The notes: a model not told the origin generated them from the sequence alone. A DNA stretch of 64,000 nucleotides from Dendrophyllia cribrosa (GCA_024195265.1 JAJLRJ010000005.1:41910280-41974279), one strand, 5' to 3'. Positions 22,850 to 34,260 are shown, counted from the stretch's first letter. Made by a program: numbers and translations.

Positions 22850-22978
22850 TGGAAGCTGACCTGTTCAACCAATATTTCGGCTGACCAGTCCCAACCTTTA
22901 TAAACCTATATACATGTATAAACCTGATGAAGGTTTGGTACTGGCCAACCGAAATATTGTCCGAACTGGTCAGCTCTA
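22850..22978. repeat. Imperfect foldback with a CTGATGA...CGAAA motif
   Basis: The arms GAAGCTGACCTGTTCAACC and GGTCAGCTC pair, with CCAATATTTCGG mirrored by CCGAAATATTG. The right arm reads CTGATGAAGG, a stem, then CCGAAATATTGTCC. This CTGATGA / GAAA spacing resembles both the tails of Penelope-like elements and a hammerhead core. It was not proven by folding. Confidence 0.5.
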
Positions 22979-23136
22979 ATTTTATATTTTTTTGTATATA
23001 ATATATTCTAGATTTCCTATTTTCGCTCATCAAGATTTGGAGATTTGTTTGTGCACGGCTCGTTTGTTCTTAAACCTTCGCTATATTTTATAGCCTCCTT
23101 GGGAATCCCGCTTTCCGCCCAAACCCATTCCTTGTT

Positions 23137-23250
23137 TAAGCTTGGTTCCCACTGGTGACGTAAGCGTTTTTTTATTTATACTAGAACCTTACGCTTCCAA
23201 CTACGACTTCCCTTCTCCCGATTACGTCGCTAGTGGGAACCAGCCCTTAA
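23137..23250. mobile_element. Short MITE, GGTTCCCACTGG termini
   Basis: AAGCTTGGTTCCCACTGG at the left is mirrored by CTAGTGGGAACCAGCCCTT at the right. The sub-terminal TGACGTAAGCG and GATTACGTCGC also pair loosely. It is non-coding, about 114 bp. Confidence 0.6.
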
Positions 23251-23491
23251 GAGTAAGGTTCACGCGCGAATTATTAATAACTTATAAGACCCCATCCACA
23301 CACATGCGTGATGGATAATTTTATTTTTCAACTAAAATTTTTATAACGCGTTTTCAGGGAGGGTTTTCCGTCCGCACTTATGCGTGTGCGTATACTCAGG
23401 GGCAGTAACTCGTCCCTTCCTCTCCGCATTCAAAATGGCGGCGCGTGGAAACCCCTGGTCAACGTTCGACAACATCGACTGAGACCCGATT

Positions 23492-23735
23492 GGACACCTT
23501 ATTGAGAGTTATATAACGGATTAACAGCAGTTTATATAATTAAGTTTAGGACTAAGCAACACGAGAAGCTAAGTGGTACAGTGGTACGGTAGGCTATGTA
23601 AGCCTAAGCCTAGCTGAGGTCACAGGTTCAATCCTGAGTGGGGATTTTAGATTTTCTTTTTTTACACTTAAAAATTTATTAAAAATAAAATTCCAAGTGT
23701 CGACATTACGTTGTATAATTCTCAATAAGGTATCC
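23492..23735. mobile_element. TIR element with an internal tRNA-like promoter, copy 2
   Basis: A 244-bp copy of the family at 20932-21244, limited to the inner termini GGACACCTTATTGAGA and CTCAATAAGGTATCC. The tRNA-like block (GGTACAGTGGTACGG, CACAGGTTCAATCC) and the A/T tail are conserved at about 90% by eye. The outer 25 bp of copy 1's TIR is absent here, so that part may belong to another element or to the copy 1 target. Confidence 0.75.
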
Positions 23736-24189
23736 GACCTACTTCACCCTATGTTACCTAATGCCGACCGAAACCCCTGGATGACAGAAGGCTGCCGAAA
23801 TACTCCAAGAATCAGGATATATTTTGTCACGTGATACATATTTTGCTTGAATCAGGGGTACCATAACGTCAATATTTTTTATATTAGTTTACGTCGTACA
23901 TGTAGCCGGGGCCTGAGCAAGGCCAGTGCTGATAAAGAACTACATGGCCAGCATACAATGTGTAGAGAACTATTAGATTTGCTTTTTATCAGACGTTAGA
24001 TATTAAAACAATTATCAAACCATTCTGTTAAAAATACGTTTTCTTCATAAAACACAGATCACGGTCTTCATTTCCGTGTTTTTAACCCGTAAATACGCGC
24101 AAGCGTGTAATGAACGGGTTATTCACTCACTCACTCATTCCCTCGTTCGCTCGCTCGCTCGTTTCATCACTCAGATATAAACTCTTTCC
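23736..24189. other. Unassigned DNA
   Basis: I see only a short (CTCA/CTCG)n-like stretch at 24122-24165 and no gene. Confidence 0.5.
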
Positions 24190-24900
24190 GCATATCTACG
24201 TTAAAATAACAAAATTTAACTTCGATAATTCGTTAAATCCTAGATGGCGCAGTGTGTAAGCGATCAGACAAAAGAACCGAAGGACGTGAGTTCGATGCTC
24301 GTTCGGACGGAATTTTTTTTTTTTTTTTTTTTTTTTCGAACTGAAAATTACTGGGTTTTTTTGTTTGTTTCCGTTCGACAAAAGTCGTCATATTTAATTT
24401 CCAAAAAACAACCGGGCCCAATATTGCGTTACCGCTCACTCGTTCCATCACTGAGCTGTAAACTAAAAAAAATGACGTAATGCTTTGTTACGAATGCGTT
24501 TCGTAACTGAGAACAACGTGAATCCAGTGATAACAATGACTAATTTGCTGTAAACAAATATAAACATCTTGGAGTCTTTTATGCAACATTAAAATCGATG
24601 TAAAAGGATTTTTTCAACCGAGGCACGTTTTGATACGTATCTACCTTACAATAACACAATTTAGTCTTATCTTAGTATGTGTTCCGCGATGGTCTTGTTT
24701 GGTCAGTCGGAAGCCCGAGTTCAAGTCTCGCTCAGGGCTTTTTTTCTTTTCTTTTTTCTTCGGACTGGACATTATGAGAGCGATGTACTTTTGTTTGTAT
24801 GTGGTGTGTGTGTGTATGTTCCTCAATATATATTTTTTTAAATATCGAACCGTGTCAGTGTGAAAACATAAGCTTACCGCAATATTGCGTTAGATACGCG
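24190..24900. repeat. Two diverged direct copies of a tRNA-like unit
   Basis: Unit 1 (about 24190-24450) and unit 2 (about 24635-24900) share ATATCTACSTTAMAATAACA, a tRNA-like block and a T-rich tract. They then share a CGACTGGACAT-like block and CAATATTGCGTTA. In unit 1 the tRNA-like part has TGGCGCAGTGTGTAAGCG (A box) and GTGAGTTCGATGCTC (B-box-like). In unit 2 CCGAGTTCAAGTCTCG remains. Neither folds into a full tRNA. These are probably tRNA-derived SINE relics or tRNA pseudogenes. Confidence 0.55.
24309..24336. repeat. Poly-T tract
   Basis: About 26 T residues directly after the tRNA-like block of unit 1, possibly a Pol III stop signal that has expanded. Confidence 0.9.
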
Positions 24901-25415
24901 TTAGCATTTCTTATTCACGGGTTGGCTCTTAGGAGCCTTTCATTTTTTCCGTTTCTTTCGACGGTTTATAACGCTTGGAAGACGCAGCTAAACAAACGCA
25001 TTAAAGTCATAAATCGCTCGCACATAAAAAAATTCGCGTGCTTCCCATTACAAAGTATAAATATATTTTCATTTAATGACTTAACGATTGTTCTTAGCCA
25101 TGTCTGTCTCTTTTTATTTTTTCCCCTCGCTTTTCAGCCTACAAAAAGCAACGGAACTTGAGTATCAACGCAGTTAGTACGCAAGAAACCTTTCTTTTTT
25201 CGCGTTTCTGGATTGGTTTGCTAAAAAAGCGTGAACAATAGAATCGCGTCAAATCTGTAGCGTGCTTGTCAGCGATTGGCTTCTCAATTTTAATCCATAT
25301 TCATGTAAAATTGCAGAACGTGTCACAAACTAAGCAAGGCCGCAGTTGAGAGAGGACGCCGAAATGTAAGGATGTGTCAGTCCTTGTCTGATGAAGTACG
25401 AGGGACAAGGAATAG

Positions 25416-26304
25416 ATGAAGCAAGGAAAGACGTCTTCAAACGAGTACAACCGAAGGTAAGCAATGGTTCCAGAGAAAAGTAGTTAATCTATTAGGTTAC
25501 GAGTGGAACAAAAGGCGTTGGTTTTATTGAATATTGTTAGAATTTTGTCACGAAAACTGAAATAATTTTCCTTTTGCTTATAGGGAGAAGTCAGTGCACA
25601 AGGAAAAAAGAAGAAACGAGGCAAGGAAAGAAGTATTTAAAACGAGTACAACTGAAGGTAAGCACTGGTTTCACACAATTTTGTTTAAATTTTGTGTCGT
25701 CAACTACAAGAATTTTCAAAATGTTGCTCGAAAGAATTACCACGTGTATTTTGAGCGTCGCCATAGTTTGAACTCAACTGCAAAACAGTGCGTAGTTTGA
25801 ATTGCTTTGTTTAATTCGCATTGCAAATAAAGCGGCAGCCCGCTTGCTTTGAAGCTAATAAAGGTTTTGCGTTGATACAAATGTAGGAAAGATTAGGAGA
25901 ATGGTTTGGCTTCGTTGCTTCTTGGAATTTATCCAAGAAGCAACGAATGAATTTATCCAATAAGCAACGAATGCAATGTAACTTTGCGAAGGCGGCCGCG
26001 CACATAGAACATTATCCCAAAGCGCATAAAATTTTCTCTTTGTCTTCTTTTGCGGTCAAAGTGACAAAAATGCAAGGAATTGAAATTTATGCGTTGAAAA
26101 CGATTTAAAGATTGTTTATCTTGTACAAAAACTAGAAAGCAAATGAACATGTCCTCACCAAGGAATCTGTTTATTTCTGTTTCAGGATTACTAACACAGT
26201 GGTGTGGAAAAGAGGAGGAAAACAATTTAGAAGACAATGGAATCACTAAATCAGGAGGAAACGCTACAAAGATAAGAACTTTGAAAAAAATATTATTGCA
26301 ATAA
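25416..26304 (+). CDS. Small three-exon gene, hypothetical basic 77-aa protein
   Basis: Exons are 25416-25456, 25584-25657 and 26186-26304. Both donors are AAG|GTAAGC. The acceptors CTTTTGCTTATAG and TTTCTGTTTCAG have good pyrimidine tracts. Codon phases match across both junctions: 2 bases carried from exon 1, 1 base from exon 2. The ATG follows an in-frame TAG directly, so it is the only possible start in this frame. The predicted product begins MKQGKTSSNEYNRREK, is Lys/Arg/Glu-rich and lacks a signal peptide or membrane segment. The stop codon lies inside an AATAAA polyadenylation signal (26301-26306). Exon 2 is a partial duplicate of exon 1 including the donor. I do not recognise the family, upstream ATGs exist, and a spliced non-coding RNA is an equally fair reading. 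Confidence 0.4.
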
Positions 26305-26454
26305 AATGGTGGCTGACAAAATTTTCTAAGTTTACTGATAGTTTCTGAGGGAACGTTACAAATCAGTCGCAGATTTATCAATTGGCTGGAAAATGGACTT
26401 TAAACTAATTAACTCCCAAAAGTCAATCAATTAGGATTTTGCCCACAGAGTTAA

Positions 26455-27490
26455 AATTCAGAACCACGTTGTACAGCATAATAAACGTGAGTACCACAAG
26501 AACGTACTTCTCTGTAGCTTTCATTTGAATGGTCACAGTTTAGGGTTTCATCCACGGCGGACTCAAAAGTTAGAACCACCTTGCACAGCGTAATAAACAG
26601 TACAACAGGAAAGTGTTTCTTAATATCCTTGATTTGAATGGTCACACTTTAGGATTTTATCCACAGAGTCAAAAGTTAGAAACACCTTGTACAGCATAAT
26701 AAACAGCACCACAGGAAAGTACTGCCCAGTAGCTTTTATTTGAATGTCACACTTTAGGATTTCATCCACAGACTAAATAGTTAGAACCACCTTATACAGC
26801 ACAATAAACAGTACCACAGGAAAGAACTGCTCAGTAGCTTTCATTTGAATGGTCACACTTTAGGATTTCATCCACTGACTCAAAAGTTAGAACCACCTTG
26901 TACAGAATAATAAACAGTACCACAGGAAAGTACTGCTCAGTAGCTTTCATTTGAATGGTCACACTTTAGGATTTCATCCACAGACTCAAAAGTTAGAACC
27001 ACCTTGTACAGAATAATAAACAGTACCACAGGAAAGTACTGCTCAGTAGCTTTCATTTGAATGGTCACACTTTAGGATTTCATCCACAGACGCAAAAGTT
27101 AGAACCACCTTGTACAGCATAATAAACAGTACCACAGGAAAGTACTGCTCAGTAGCTTTCATTTGAATGGTCACACTTTAGGATTTCATCCACAGACTCA
27201 AAAGTTAGAACCACATTGTACAGAATAATAAACAGTACCACAGGAAAGTACTGCTCAGTAGCTTTCATTTGAATGGTCACACTTTAGGATTTCATCCACA
27301 GACTCAAAAGTTAGAACCACCTTGTACAGCATAATAAACAGTACCACAGGAAAGTACTGCTCAGTAGCTTTCATTTGAATGGTCACACTTTAGGATTTTA
27401 TCCATAGAATCGAAAGTTAGAACCACCTTCTACAACAGAAAAGTAATACCGACTGCTCATCCACAGACTCAAAAGTTAGAGCTAAATTAC
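26455..27490. repeat. ~106-bp satellite, about nine copies, derived from a MITE interior
   Basis: Tandem units contain AAAGTTAGAACCACCTTGTA, CAGTACCACAGGAAAGTACT, GCTTTCATTTGAATGG and ACACTTTAGGATTTCATCCA. Central copies are nearly identical and edge copies are diverged. Much of the unit matches the interior of the TTAA-type MITE at 39548-39761 read in reverse. The array closes at about 27505-27525 with that MITE's terminus (GACTCTCGGAGCGAAAGGGT). Confidence 0.9.
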
Positions 27491-27814
27491 ATGTCTCCAT
27501 TATTGACTCTCGGAGCGAAAGGGTTTAAATGAAGGACCGCACAAAGCTGGTAAAGCGTAGGAAACATATTTTAACGGATTTTTTTTGATCAGCCACTATT
27601 TTAAACCTGGTTTCCAAAAGGCACTGAAACTTAAGATCTGATACAGTTCTAGTGACGTTGAGCGATCGTTTAGGTCTGTAAATTTTATGATTCATCGAAA
27701 GAACAGACGATTTTAGTCTTTGTTAACTGATCATGAGCTATAGCATACGTGCATTTTTAATCAATTAGTGCAGATTGTTTAAGGTGAAGTAGTAATTTTC
27801 CATCAATAAAACCT

Positions 27815-28350
27815 TGGCGAGACGAGCGCAACCAGGTACCTTGACAACGAACGCGAAACCTGTTACAACAGCGGCAACTGATCCTACATTAAGGGCACTT
27901 CTTAGACTGTTACACGGATCCTACAACCTTACAACATACGTGTCACTCAGAAACCTGGCGAAAGACAAGGAGCAGTATACACTGAGCTGATCAAATGCTG
28001 CGACTGGCAGAAATTGAACATACGACTGACTGAACACAAACGGACGACGTCAGCAATCACATTATTGACTGGGACTCTGCTGAGTGCGTTACCCACACGG
28101 AGTAGACTACTACAAACGACTTGTCAACAGAACAGACAAACAATTGACCGACAAAAAAATGACACTAACAATGCACCGATCGAAACGCACCAATCAATGA
28201 CTAGAGTCTTAACAGCCAATAACATCAAACTATAACACATTAATATTGTCAACTGACGGTTCAAATGGTTCTGAAAATGACTTCCACTCAGGTTGTCGAA
28301 ATGACAGTTCTTTACAAAACTACACCAACCTGGACGATCACTCTCGACAG
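27815..28350 (+). pseudogene. Penelope-like element fragment
   Basis: This matches the 3' part of the element at 10490-13960. Shared landmarks are GACGAGCGCAAC, CAGGTACCTTGACAA, AGACAAGGAGCAGTATACA and ACAGAACAGACAA. GAVYTELIKCCDW, then LNIRLTEHKR, is the GIY-YIG region, and the C-terminal ELHKRT-like Arg/His block is better kept here than in the longer copy. Stops and deletions make it inactive. It begins abruptly within the RT C-terminal region, which suggests the usual 5' truncation. Confidence 0.75.
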
Positions 28351-28552
28351 ACAACTGAAGAAAAAGAAAGTCTTAGGACTGAGTACTTCAATGCAAGCAA
28401 TTCGCTCAAAGATATTACTTCACCGTGAACTATCTGCAGTTATTGAATCAAAATAATCGTATCCAATAGCTCGTGATGGCTCAAGGTTTCCTTCCATCAG
28501 TGCCCTTGGTTACCATAGTAACACTGTCAGTTGGCGCAAGGAGGTGATATTA

Positions 28553-28759
28553 TTAAGGTGGCACTAGCTGTAAATTTAGTTAACATTCCATTTTGCAAAT
28601 TACCGCTGGAAACAAACAAATTAAGTCTATTCACAAATATACTGATCAAATTTTTAGAAAGTTGTTTAAAATTATTTCACAACCTAGGATCGCAAAGATA
28701 TAAAAGTAATCGTAAGAAGAAATTTTTCTCGATGTTTACGATTGACAGTGCCACCTTAC
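28553..28759. mobile_element. Small TTAAGGTGGC-ended MITE
   Basis: The ends TTAAGGTGGCACTAGCTG and GACAGTGCCACCTTA are inverted copies. It is 207 bp, A/T-rich inside and non-coding. It shares the terminal TTAAGGTGGC with the large foldbacks at 1517-4060 and 39840-40300. Confidence 0.7.
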
Positions 28760-29996
28760 TAATTCACAGCTTTGCATCATCGATCGATTAATTAGTTGTT
28801 TAACAAGAGAACATAGACTTCTTCAATGCAAACAACATTTTCAACGTAATCTTTCGAATCCAAGAAAATGATTGTTCATCGTGAATTTGTTTTCAACAAC
28901 AGAAACAAAATGCTTTTTGAACTTCGGCTTTTGGGAGCAAAAAGGGTGGTACAAACAATCAACATATCTCAAGGGTCTATGTTCTCTTGTCGTCTCTGTA
29001 GCTTAGTTTATGAAACCCTAATGTCTGGTTTGGGAAACGTAGATAATTACAATTAAATTGACCAGTTATACAGATCACAAAAACAAAACTAGAAAAGCGT
29101 GTTTTCGATCATTAAAATTCTTAAAAGGTTCGATCTAAGTACTTTTCTGGAGCGATTCTAGATAAAACTCCGCTTTTTCCATCGTTAGTTTTTGAGAGCC
29201 TTTCCTACAAAATAGCGCTAGAAAACAAACTAAACGTATGGGTCATCAGTTTATTTTACTTGCCGTAGTCGTGCTGTAAATGGATAACGAGTTTTGAAGT
29301 TTGATCTTTTTGAAGCAAAATTGCTGTAAATCATGTAGTTTTGATGCCCTTGATACTTGTCTGCTGTTTTCAGCGTTTTAAACGATTGAAAGGCTAAAAT
29401 TCTGCGTTGGTAATGAGTCAGGAAGCTAAACGACGGGCTGACGTCTATTGTTTCGCCTAAGTTAAATTGTGCAATCCCGCGAGAACTTAAGGTGGCTCGA
29501 TTGGAGTTTCCAATAGCTTTCAATGGTGATACGTTCTTAGTTTAAACACTTAAAAAACACTTGAACAAACTGAACCAGGGGACTTACTTTTTCACATAAA
29601 GAGATAGACTGAAGTGAGACGAAGTGAGTTTAATTGAAATCGTGCCATGAAGTCAAAAATCTTAACGTTCGTTTTCAAAACGGTCTTGGTGATACTCATA
29701 GTTCACGGTGCTCCAAGATTTTCATGAATTGCATTTTCGAGAAATTATCGGCTGAAGTTTTTGGAAGAAATTAGAATACTGAAATCCGATTGGTCAAACT
29801 TTTATTTACTGACCGTGTGGAAAATTTATTTTGAGCTTGTATTGTCTCGTATACCTTTTAGATCACGTTGCAGAAAATGACAAAGAATAGCACCCTTACG
29901 CTTTTTGAACAACATGAACTAAACAAGATTTATTTTGCTGTACTGTCAAAAAGATGTTTTCATTTGCAAGCTCATGGCAGAAAAAACTAAGCTATT
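28760..29996. other. Unassigned DNA with a lone TTAAGGTGGC end
   Basis: At 29486 the sequence CTTAAGGTGGCTCGATTGG looks like the left terminus of the 1517-4060 family, but I found no matching right end. The remaining ORFs (up to 90 codons) are unrecognised. Confidence 0.4.
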
Positions 29997-30476
29997 GGCC
30001 ATTTTGAGGTTGCGCATGAGACTGGGTCAATTTCGTTTCGAATTGCACTCTGGGGCTGTTTCAAACATGGCGTCTGCTCAGGATGTAAACTAAAGCTGTG
30101 ATCTTGTCAAAAATGAGAGTTTTGCTGTTGCGTACCTGGATGCAGCAACAACTGGAGAAATTCGCCAAATATGAACTTTCACACTTTACCAAGTGATCCG
30201 AAAGTAAAAAGGTGTACGTACGACTGATACGAAATGCAACCTTGAAGGACGCACCGAGCACAAGGATTTGTGTAGCACATTTTCCAAGAAGAGTGAGGAT
30301 GAATGGAAATGAACTTCCTCCAATATTTCTCTGGACTATCATCCCATTTTTGACAAGATCACAGCTTTAGTTTACATCCTGGAAAGACGCCATGTTTGAA
30401 TTGCGTCCCCAAAATAGCTCCATAGTGCAATTCGAAACGAAACCGACCCAGTCTCATGCGCAACCTCAAAATGGCC
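29997..30476. mobile_element. 480-bp foldback element, GGCCATTTTGAGGTTGCG termini
   Basis: The ends GGCCATTTTGAGGTTGCGCA and the exact mirror are followed inward by pairing of GAGACTGGGT, TTTCGTTTCGAATTGCAC and GATGTAAACTAAAGCTGTGA. Arms of about 120 bp enclose a loop of about 230 bp that contains GTGTACGTACGACTG. ORFs inside have no recognised product. Confidence 0.85.
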
Positions 30477-30539
30477 AGTTTGATATCCAAATCTGAAGTT
30501 GCGGTTTAAGGCGTAGACATTAAAATCCAATCAAGGAAC

Positions 30540-33500
30540 TTTTGTATTCAGTCATATTTCAAAGACGCGCTGTCGATGTTAAAACTTGCATAATTCATGT
30601 TCAGAGCATTAAAACTAAATGGTACATTAGATCTTATTCCAAAACGGTGAAACGTGAAAACGAAATAGCCTACTGGCCCCATGAATTATTCCTTGTACGA
30701 AAATATTTAGCAAAGTTTTCATCACCAATTGTCTTGCTAACGCTTGTGATTTTTGTTGACACCAAAAACGAAGAAAAAGTATCAACAAAGAAAGTAAAGT
30801 TTTTTCGACTTTGTATGTGGTTTTCCTTGATGATGAATATTCAGGTTTAACGTGGCTCCGTTGTTATTTCGGGCGCACTAGCCTATGACAAACTTTAGGT
30901 CATAACTTTTCCGGCTCTAAAGCGATGCTTCTAAAACTTTGCGAATACTTACAGCTATTATTTAGCAATAATATGATAAAATTCGATTTTACTGGGAAAA
31001 AATATTTTAAGTGATAATCGGACTTAAATGAACCCCACGTTTTGAACAAAATCGCACCCTGTGAAACATTTTGCTGTTATATTTGTGTTCAAATTCTGGA
31101 ATCGGCTTACATTAACTTAATACATACCCTTAGCAAGTTTCAGCAAAATCGTTGGAGCAGAAGTGCGATAGTATTAAGGCCATCAAAATTTAGCCCTAAA
31201 ATTCTCTTAAAATTTTAAATACTTGGTGATGCTCTTTGACAAAACAATCCACGAATCCAAATTTCTGGGAGAAGCCTTCCCAATGCTTGCTAAATCTGAA
31301 TTCTAAGCCAATTGCAAATCGTGCGAGCCGTTAAAAAGCATTTATTTAACGAATTTTGTAAATGTTATGAAATGCTCCAAAACCCGCTCAAATCTCCAAT
31401 GCTGCGTTATCCATTTTTTTTCGAAAATTATCCAGCAGTTTGGTGTCAAACTCCTTCCACATGAATTTCAAAGTACTGCAGTGCTGTTGCATCGATTATT
31501 CTTTGGTTAGAAGGGCTTTCAATTGGATAAATAGTTGTTGGGATTATAAGCTGCTCGCATCTGAGCTCAGGCGAAGCTGACAAGCAGTTTTCAGAGTTTT
31601 GTTTATGAATACGAAATGAGCACGTGTGGAATTTATTCTAAGAATTCGCCTTACAAAGGTGCGAATTCTAAGAATAAATTCCACAGGTGCTCATTTCGTA
31701 TTCATAAACTTTTGCTTGTCAGCTTCGCCTGAGCTCAGATGCGGAGCAGCTTATAATTCCAACAACTATTTTTCCAATTGAAAGCCCTTCTAAGCAAAAA
31801 ACAATCGATGCAACAGTATTGCAGTACCTTGAAATTTATGTGGAAGGAGTTTGACACCAAACTGCTGGATAATTTTCGAAAAATAAAGGGAAACGCAGCA
31901 TTGGAGATTTCAGCATGTTTTGGAGCATTTTATAATATTTACAGAACTAGTGAGTACTTTTTAACGGTTCGCACTATTTGCAATCGGCTTAGAATTTAGA
32001 TTTAACAAGCATTGGGAAGGCTTCTCCCAGAAATTTGGGCTCGTGGATTGTTTTGTCAAAGAACCTCAAGTTTTTGAAATTACAAGAGAATTTTAGGGCT
32101 AAATTTTGATGGCCTTTATATTTCCGCACTTCTGCTCCAACGATTTTGCTGAAACTTGGTAAGTGTATGTATTAAGTCAATGTAAGGTGATTCCAGAAAT
32201 TTAACACAAATAAAATAGCAAAATTTTTCACAGGGTGTGATTTTGTTCAAAACGTGCGGTTCATTTACGCCCGATTATTATTTTTTTCCCAGTGAAATCG
32301 AATTCTATCATATTATTGCTAAATAATAGCTGTAAGTTTTCGCAAAGTTTTATAAGCATCGCTTTAGAGCCGGAAAAGTTATGACCCAAAGTTTGTCATA
32401 GACGAGTGCGCCCGAAATAACAACGGAGCCACCTTGAGGACGATCATAAATTGAGTCGATGTATTTTGGCCATTTTCAGTAGAACTAAGAGCAAAATCAG
32501 ATGCAAACTGTGTTGTTTTGACCAGAGACTTGAAAAACAATCGATAGCAATTATGACTTAGTTATTTGTTCATATTGGAGAAATAAATGAGATGACATCA
32601 AATTTGCTTCAGGTCGAATTTTAGATACTTGAAAATATTCGATAGCAATTACTTTAGTTTTTGTTGGAGTTACACAATCGATGGAGAACTGAATCAGATG
32701 TAAATCAAATCAGTATTTATTCACATTTCTGTTGGTTAAGTAACAATGCGTGTAAGAACTAGGCAATGTTCTATTGTTCCGCGGCATTTCGCTTTCCCCT
32801 ACTGAGAATATATCAACACTTGGACAACATGTTTTTTAAATAAAATGTACTGGAACTTTACTTTAAAGTGATGTTTCTTTTGTGCTACAAGATTTCATCC
32901 AATTTTATATCGTAAAACTCCAAAACAATGGCCAAGAAAGGCTTCCAATTTTATATGTTCCCCACATAGAATTTTGGTTGCATTAAAACTCGGAATAGTT
33001 TTCACTAAAAGGAAACCAATTTGTAAACTGGGCAGAAATAAATGCACTACCTGGTTAAGTGATGGTAGATTTTCATGTTTTAGCCAATGAGGTGGACGGT
33101 TTCAACAATATCACACTCCCTTCATTTAAAACTTGCATGATTTATGTTCAGGGCACAAAACTAAATAACACGTTATATTTTTGTCCCAAAGGGGAAAACT
33201 TGATAGAGGAGCCTGTTTGACCCATCAATGATTACTTATTACAATACTTAGCAAAGTTTTCATCACCAATCGTATTGCTAACGCTTGTGATTTTTGTACT
33301 GAAAGTGAGGAATGTCATTTGACACCAAAAACATAGAAACCAAGTTTAGAACGATCATAAACTGAGTCGATGTATTTTGGCCAATTTACACAACTAAGAT
33401 TAGCTTTTCCAACAGATGCACAGTTTTATAGGACGATCATAATTCAATTGGGTAAATGCGTTGTTTGACCAGACACTTGGAAAAATAGTCGATAGCAATC

Positions 33501-34260
33501 ATGATTTAGTTTTTTTTGTTGACATTGGTCTTGCGTTAACGTTGTTTCGGTACTTGTTACACGATGGAGAACAATCAGATGAAATCAAATCAGTTGTTCA
33601 AAGAATTAGCTTTAGGTGTAAAATGTATTACTCAATTTCAGATACTTGAAAATATTCGATACCAATTACTTTAGTTTGTTGGAGTTAACGCAATCGACGG
33701 AGAACTGAATCAGATGTAGATCAAATCAATAGCAGTTAATTCACGAATTTGATTCATGGTATAATTATTTTTGGCCAAAAAATATTTGTTTGTGAATATA
33801 CTGAACATATAGAATTTTGTAAAGAAACTGAAAACGCACAAAGGCCTACTCGACCCATCAATTATTAGTTATTAAAACATTTAGCATATTTTTAATCAAG
33901 TCGATATATTTTGGCCATTTCCAGTACAAAATTGAACAAGATGAACTTTTTCTCAATAGAAACACAGTTTAGGACGATCATAAATCCAGTCGGTAAATGA
34001 TACATTGTGTTCGCCATTTCCCGGAGAGCAAAATCGGTTGAAATTGTGTCGTTTTGACCAGACACTTGGAATACCGAATTAGTTGTTCAAAATATTAGCT
34101 TTGGGTGAAAATTTTATTATTCATTTTCAGATGTTTGAAATATTGGATAGCAATCACTTTAGTTTTTATTGGAGTTATGCAGTGGAGAACTGAATCAGAT
34201 GTAAATCAAATCCATAGCCATTAATTGCACATTTGTATTGGTTACTTTTTGCCAGATATA
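30540..34260. repeat. Three diverged tandem segments (~0.7 kb units)
   Basis: The block AAAACTTGCATRATT...CTAACGCTTGTGATTTTTGT occurs at 30577-30762 and 33128-33297. The block ACGATCATAAAYTGAGTCGATG, with GATACTTGAAAATATTCGAT and GGAGAACTGAATCAGATG, occurs at 32439-32710, 33349-33720 and, more diverged, 33960-34210. Unit 1 is split by the 1.6-kb foldback at 30849-32435. No conserved reading frame links the units, so I cannot say whether they were once coding. Confidence 0.7.
30849..32435. mobile_element. 1.6-kb near-palindromic foldback element
   Basis: The ends AACGTGGCTCCGTTGTTATT and its mirror ending GGAGCCACCTT bound two arms of about 790 bp that are inverted copies along almost their full length. 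The short spacer is at about 31650-31660, between GAATTCGCC and GGTGCGAATTC. Paired landmarks include AGCAATAATATGATA, TTTCAGCAAAATCGTTGGAG, TTCTGGGAGAAGCCTTCCCA and CTGAGCTCAGGCGAAGCTGA. There is no transposase, and the only sizeable ORF (31778-31999) is incidental to an arm. Arm differences are mostly single bases and small indels. It interrupts unit 1 of the tandem segments. Confidence 0.9.

Noticed and set aside
22794..23033. Ile-Tyr-ended ORFs
   Set aside because: They are created by the (TA)n microsatellite.
24244..24480. Poly-Phe / poly-Lys ORFs
   Set aside because: They are produced by the T26 homopolymer next to a tRNA-like block.
31778..31999. 73-codon ORF in the large foldback
   Set aside because: It lies in one arm, and the mirrored arm does not keep the frame open.
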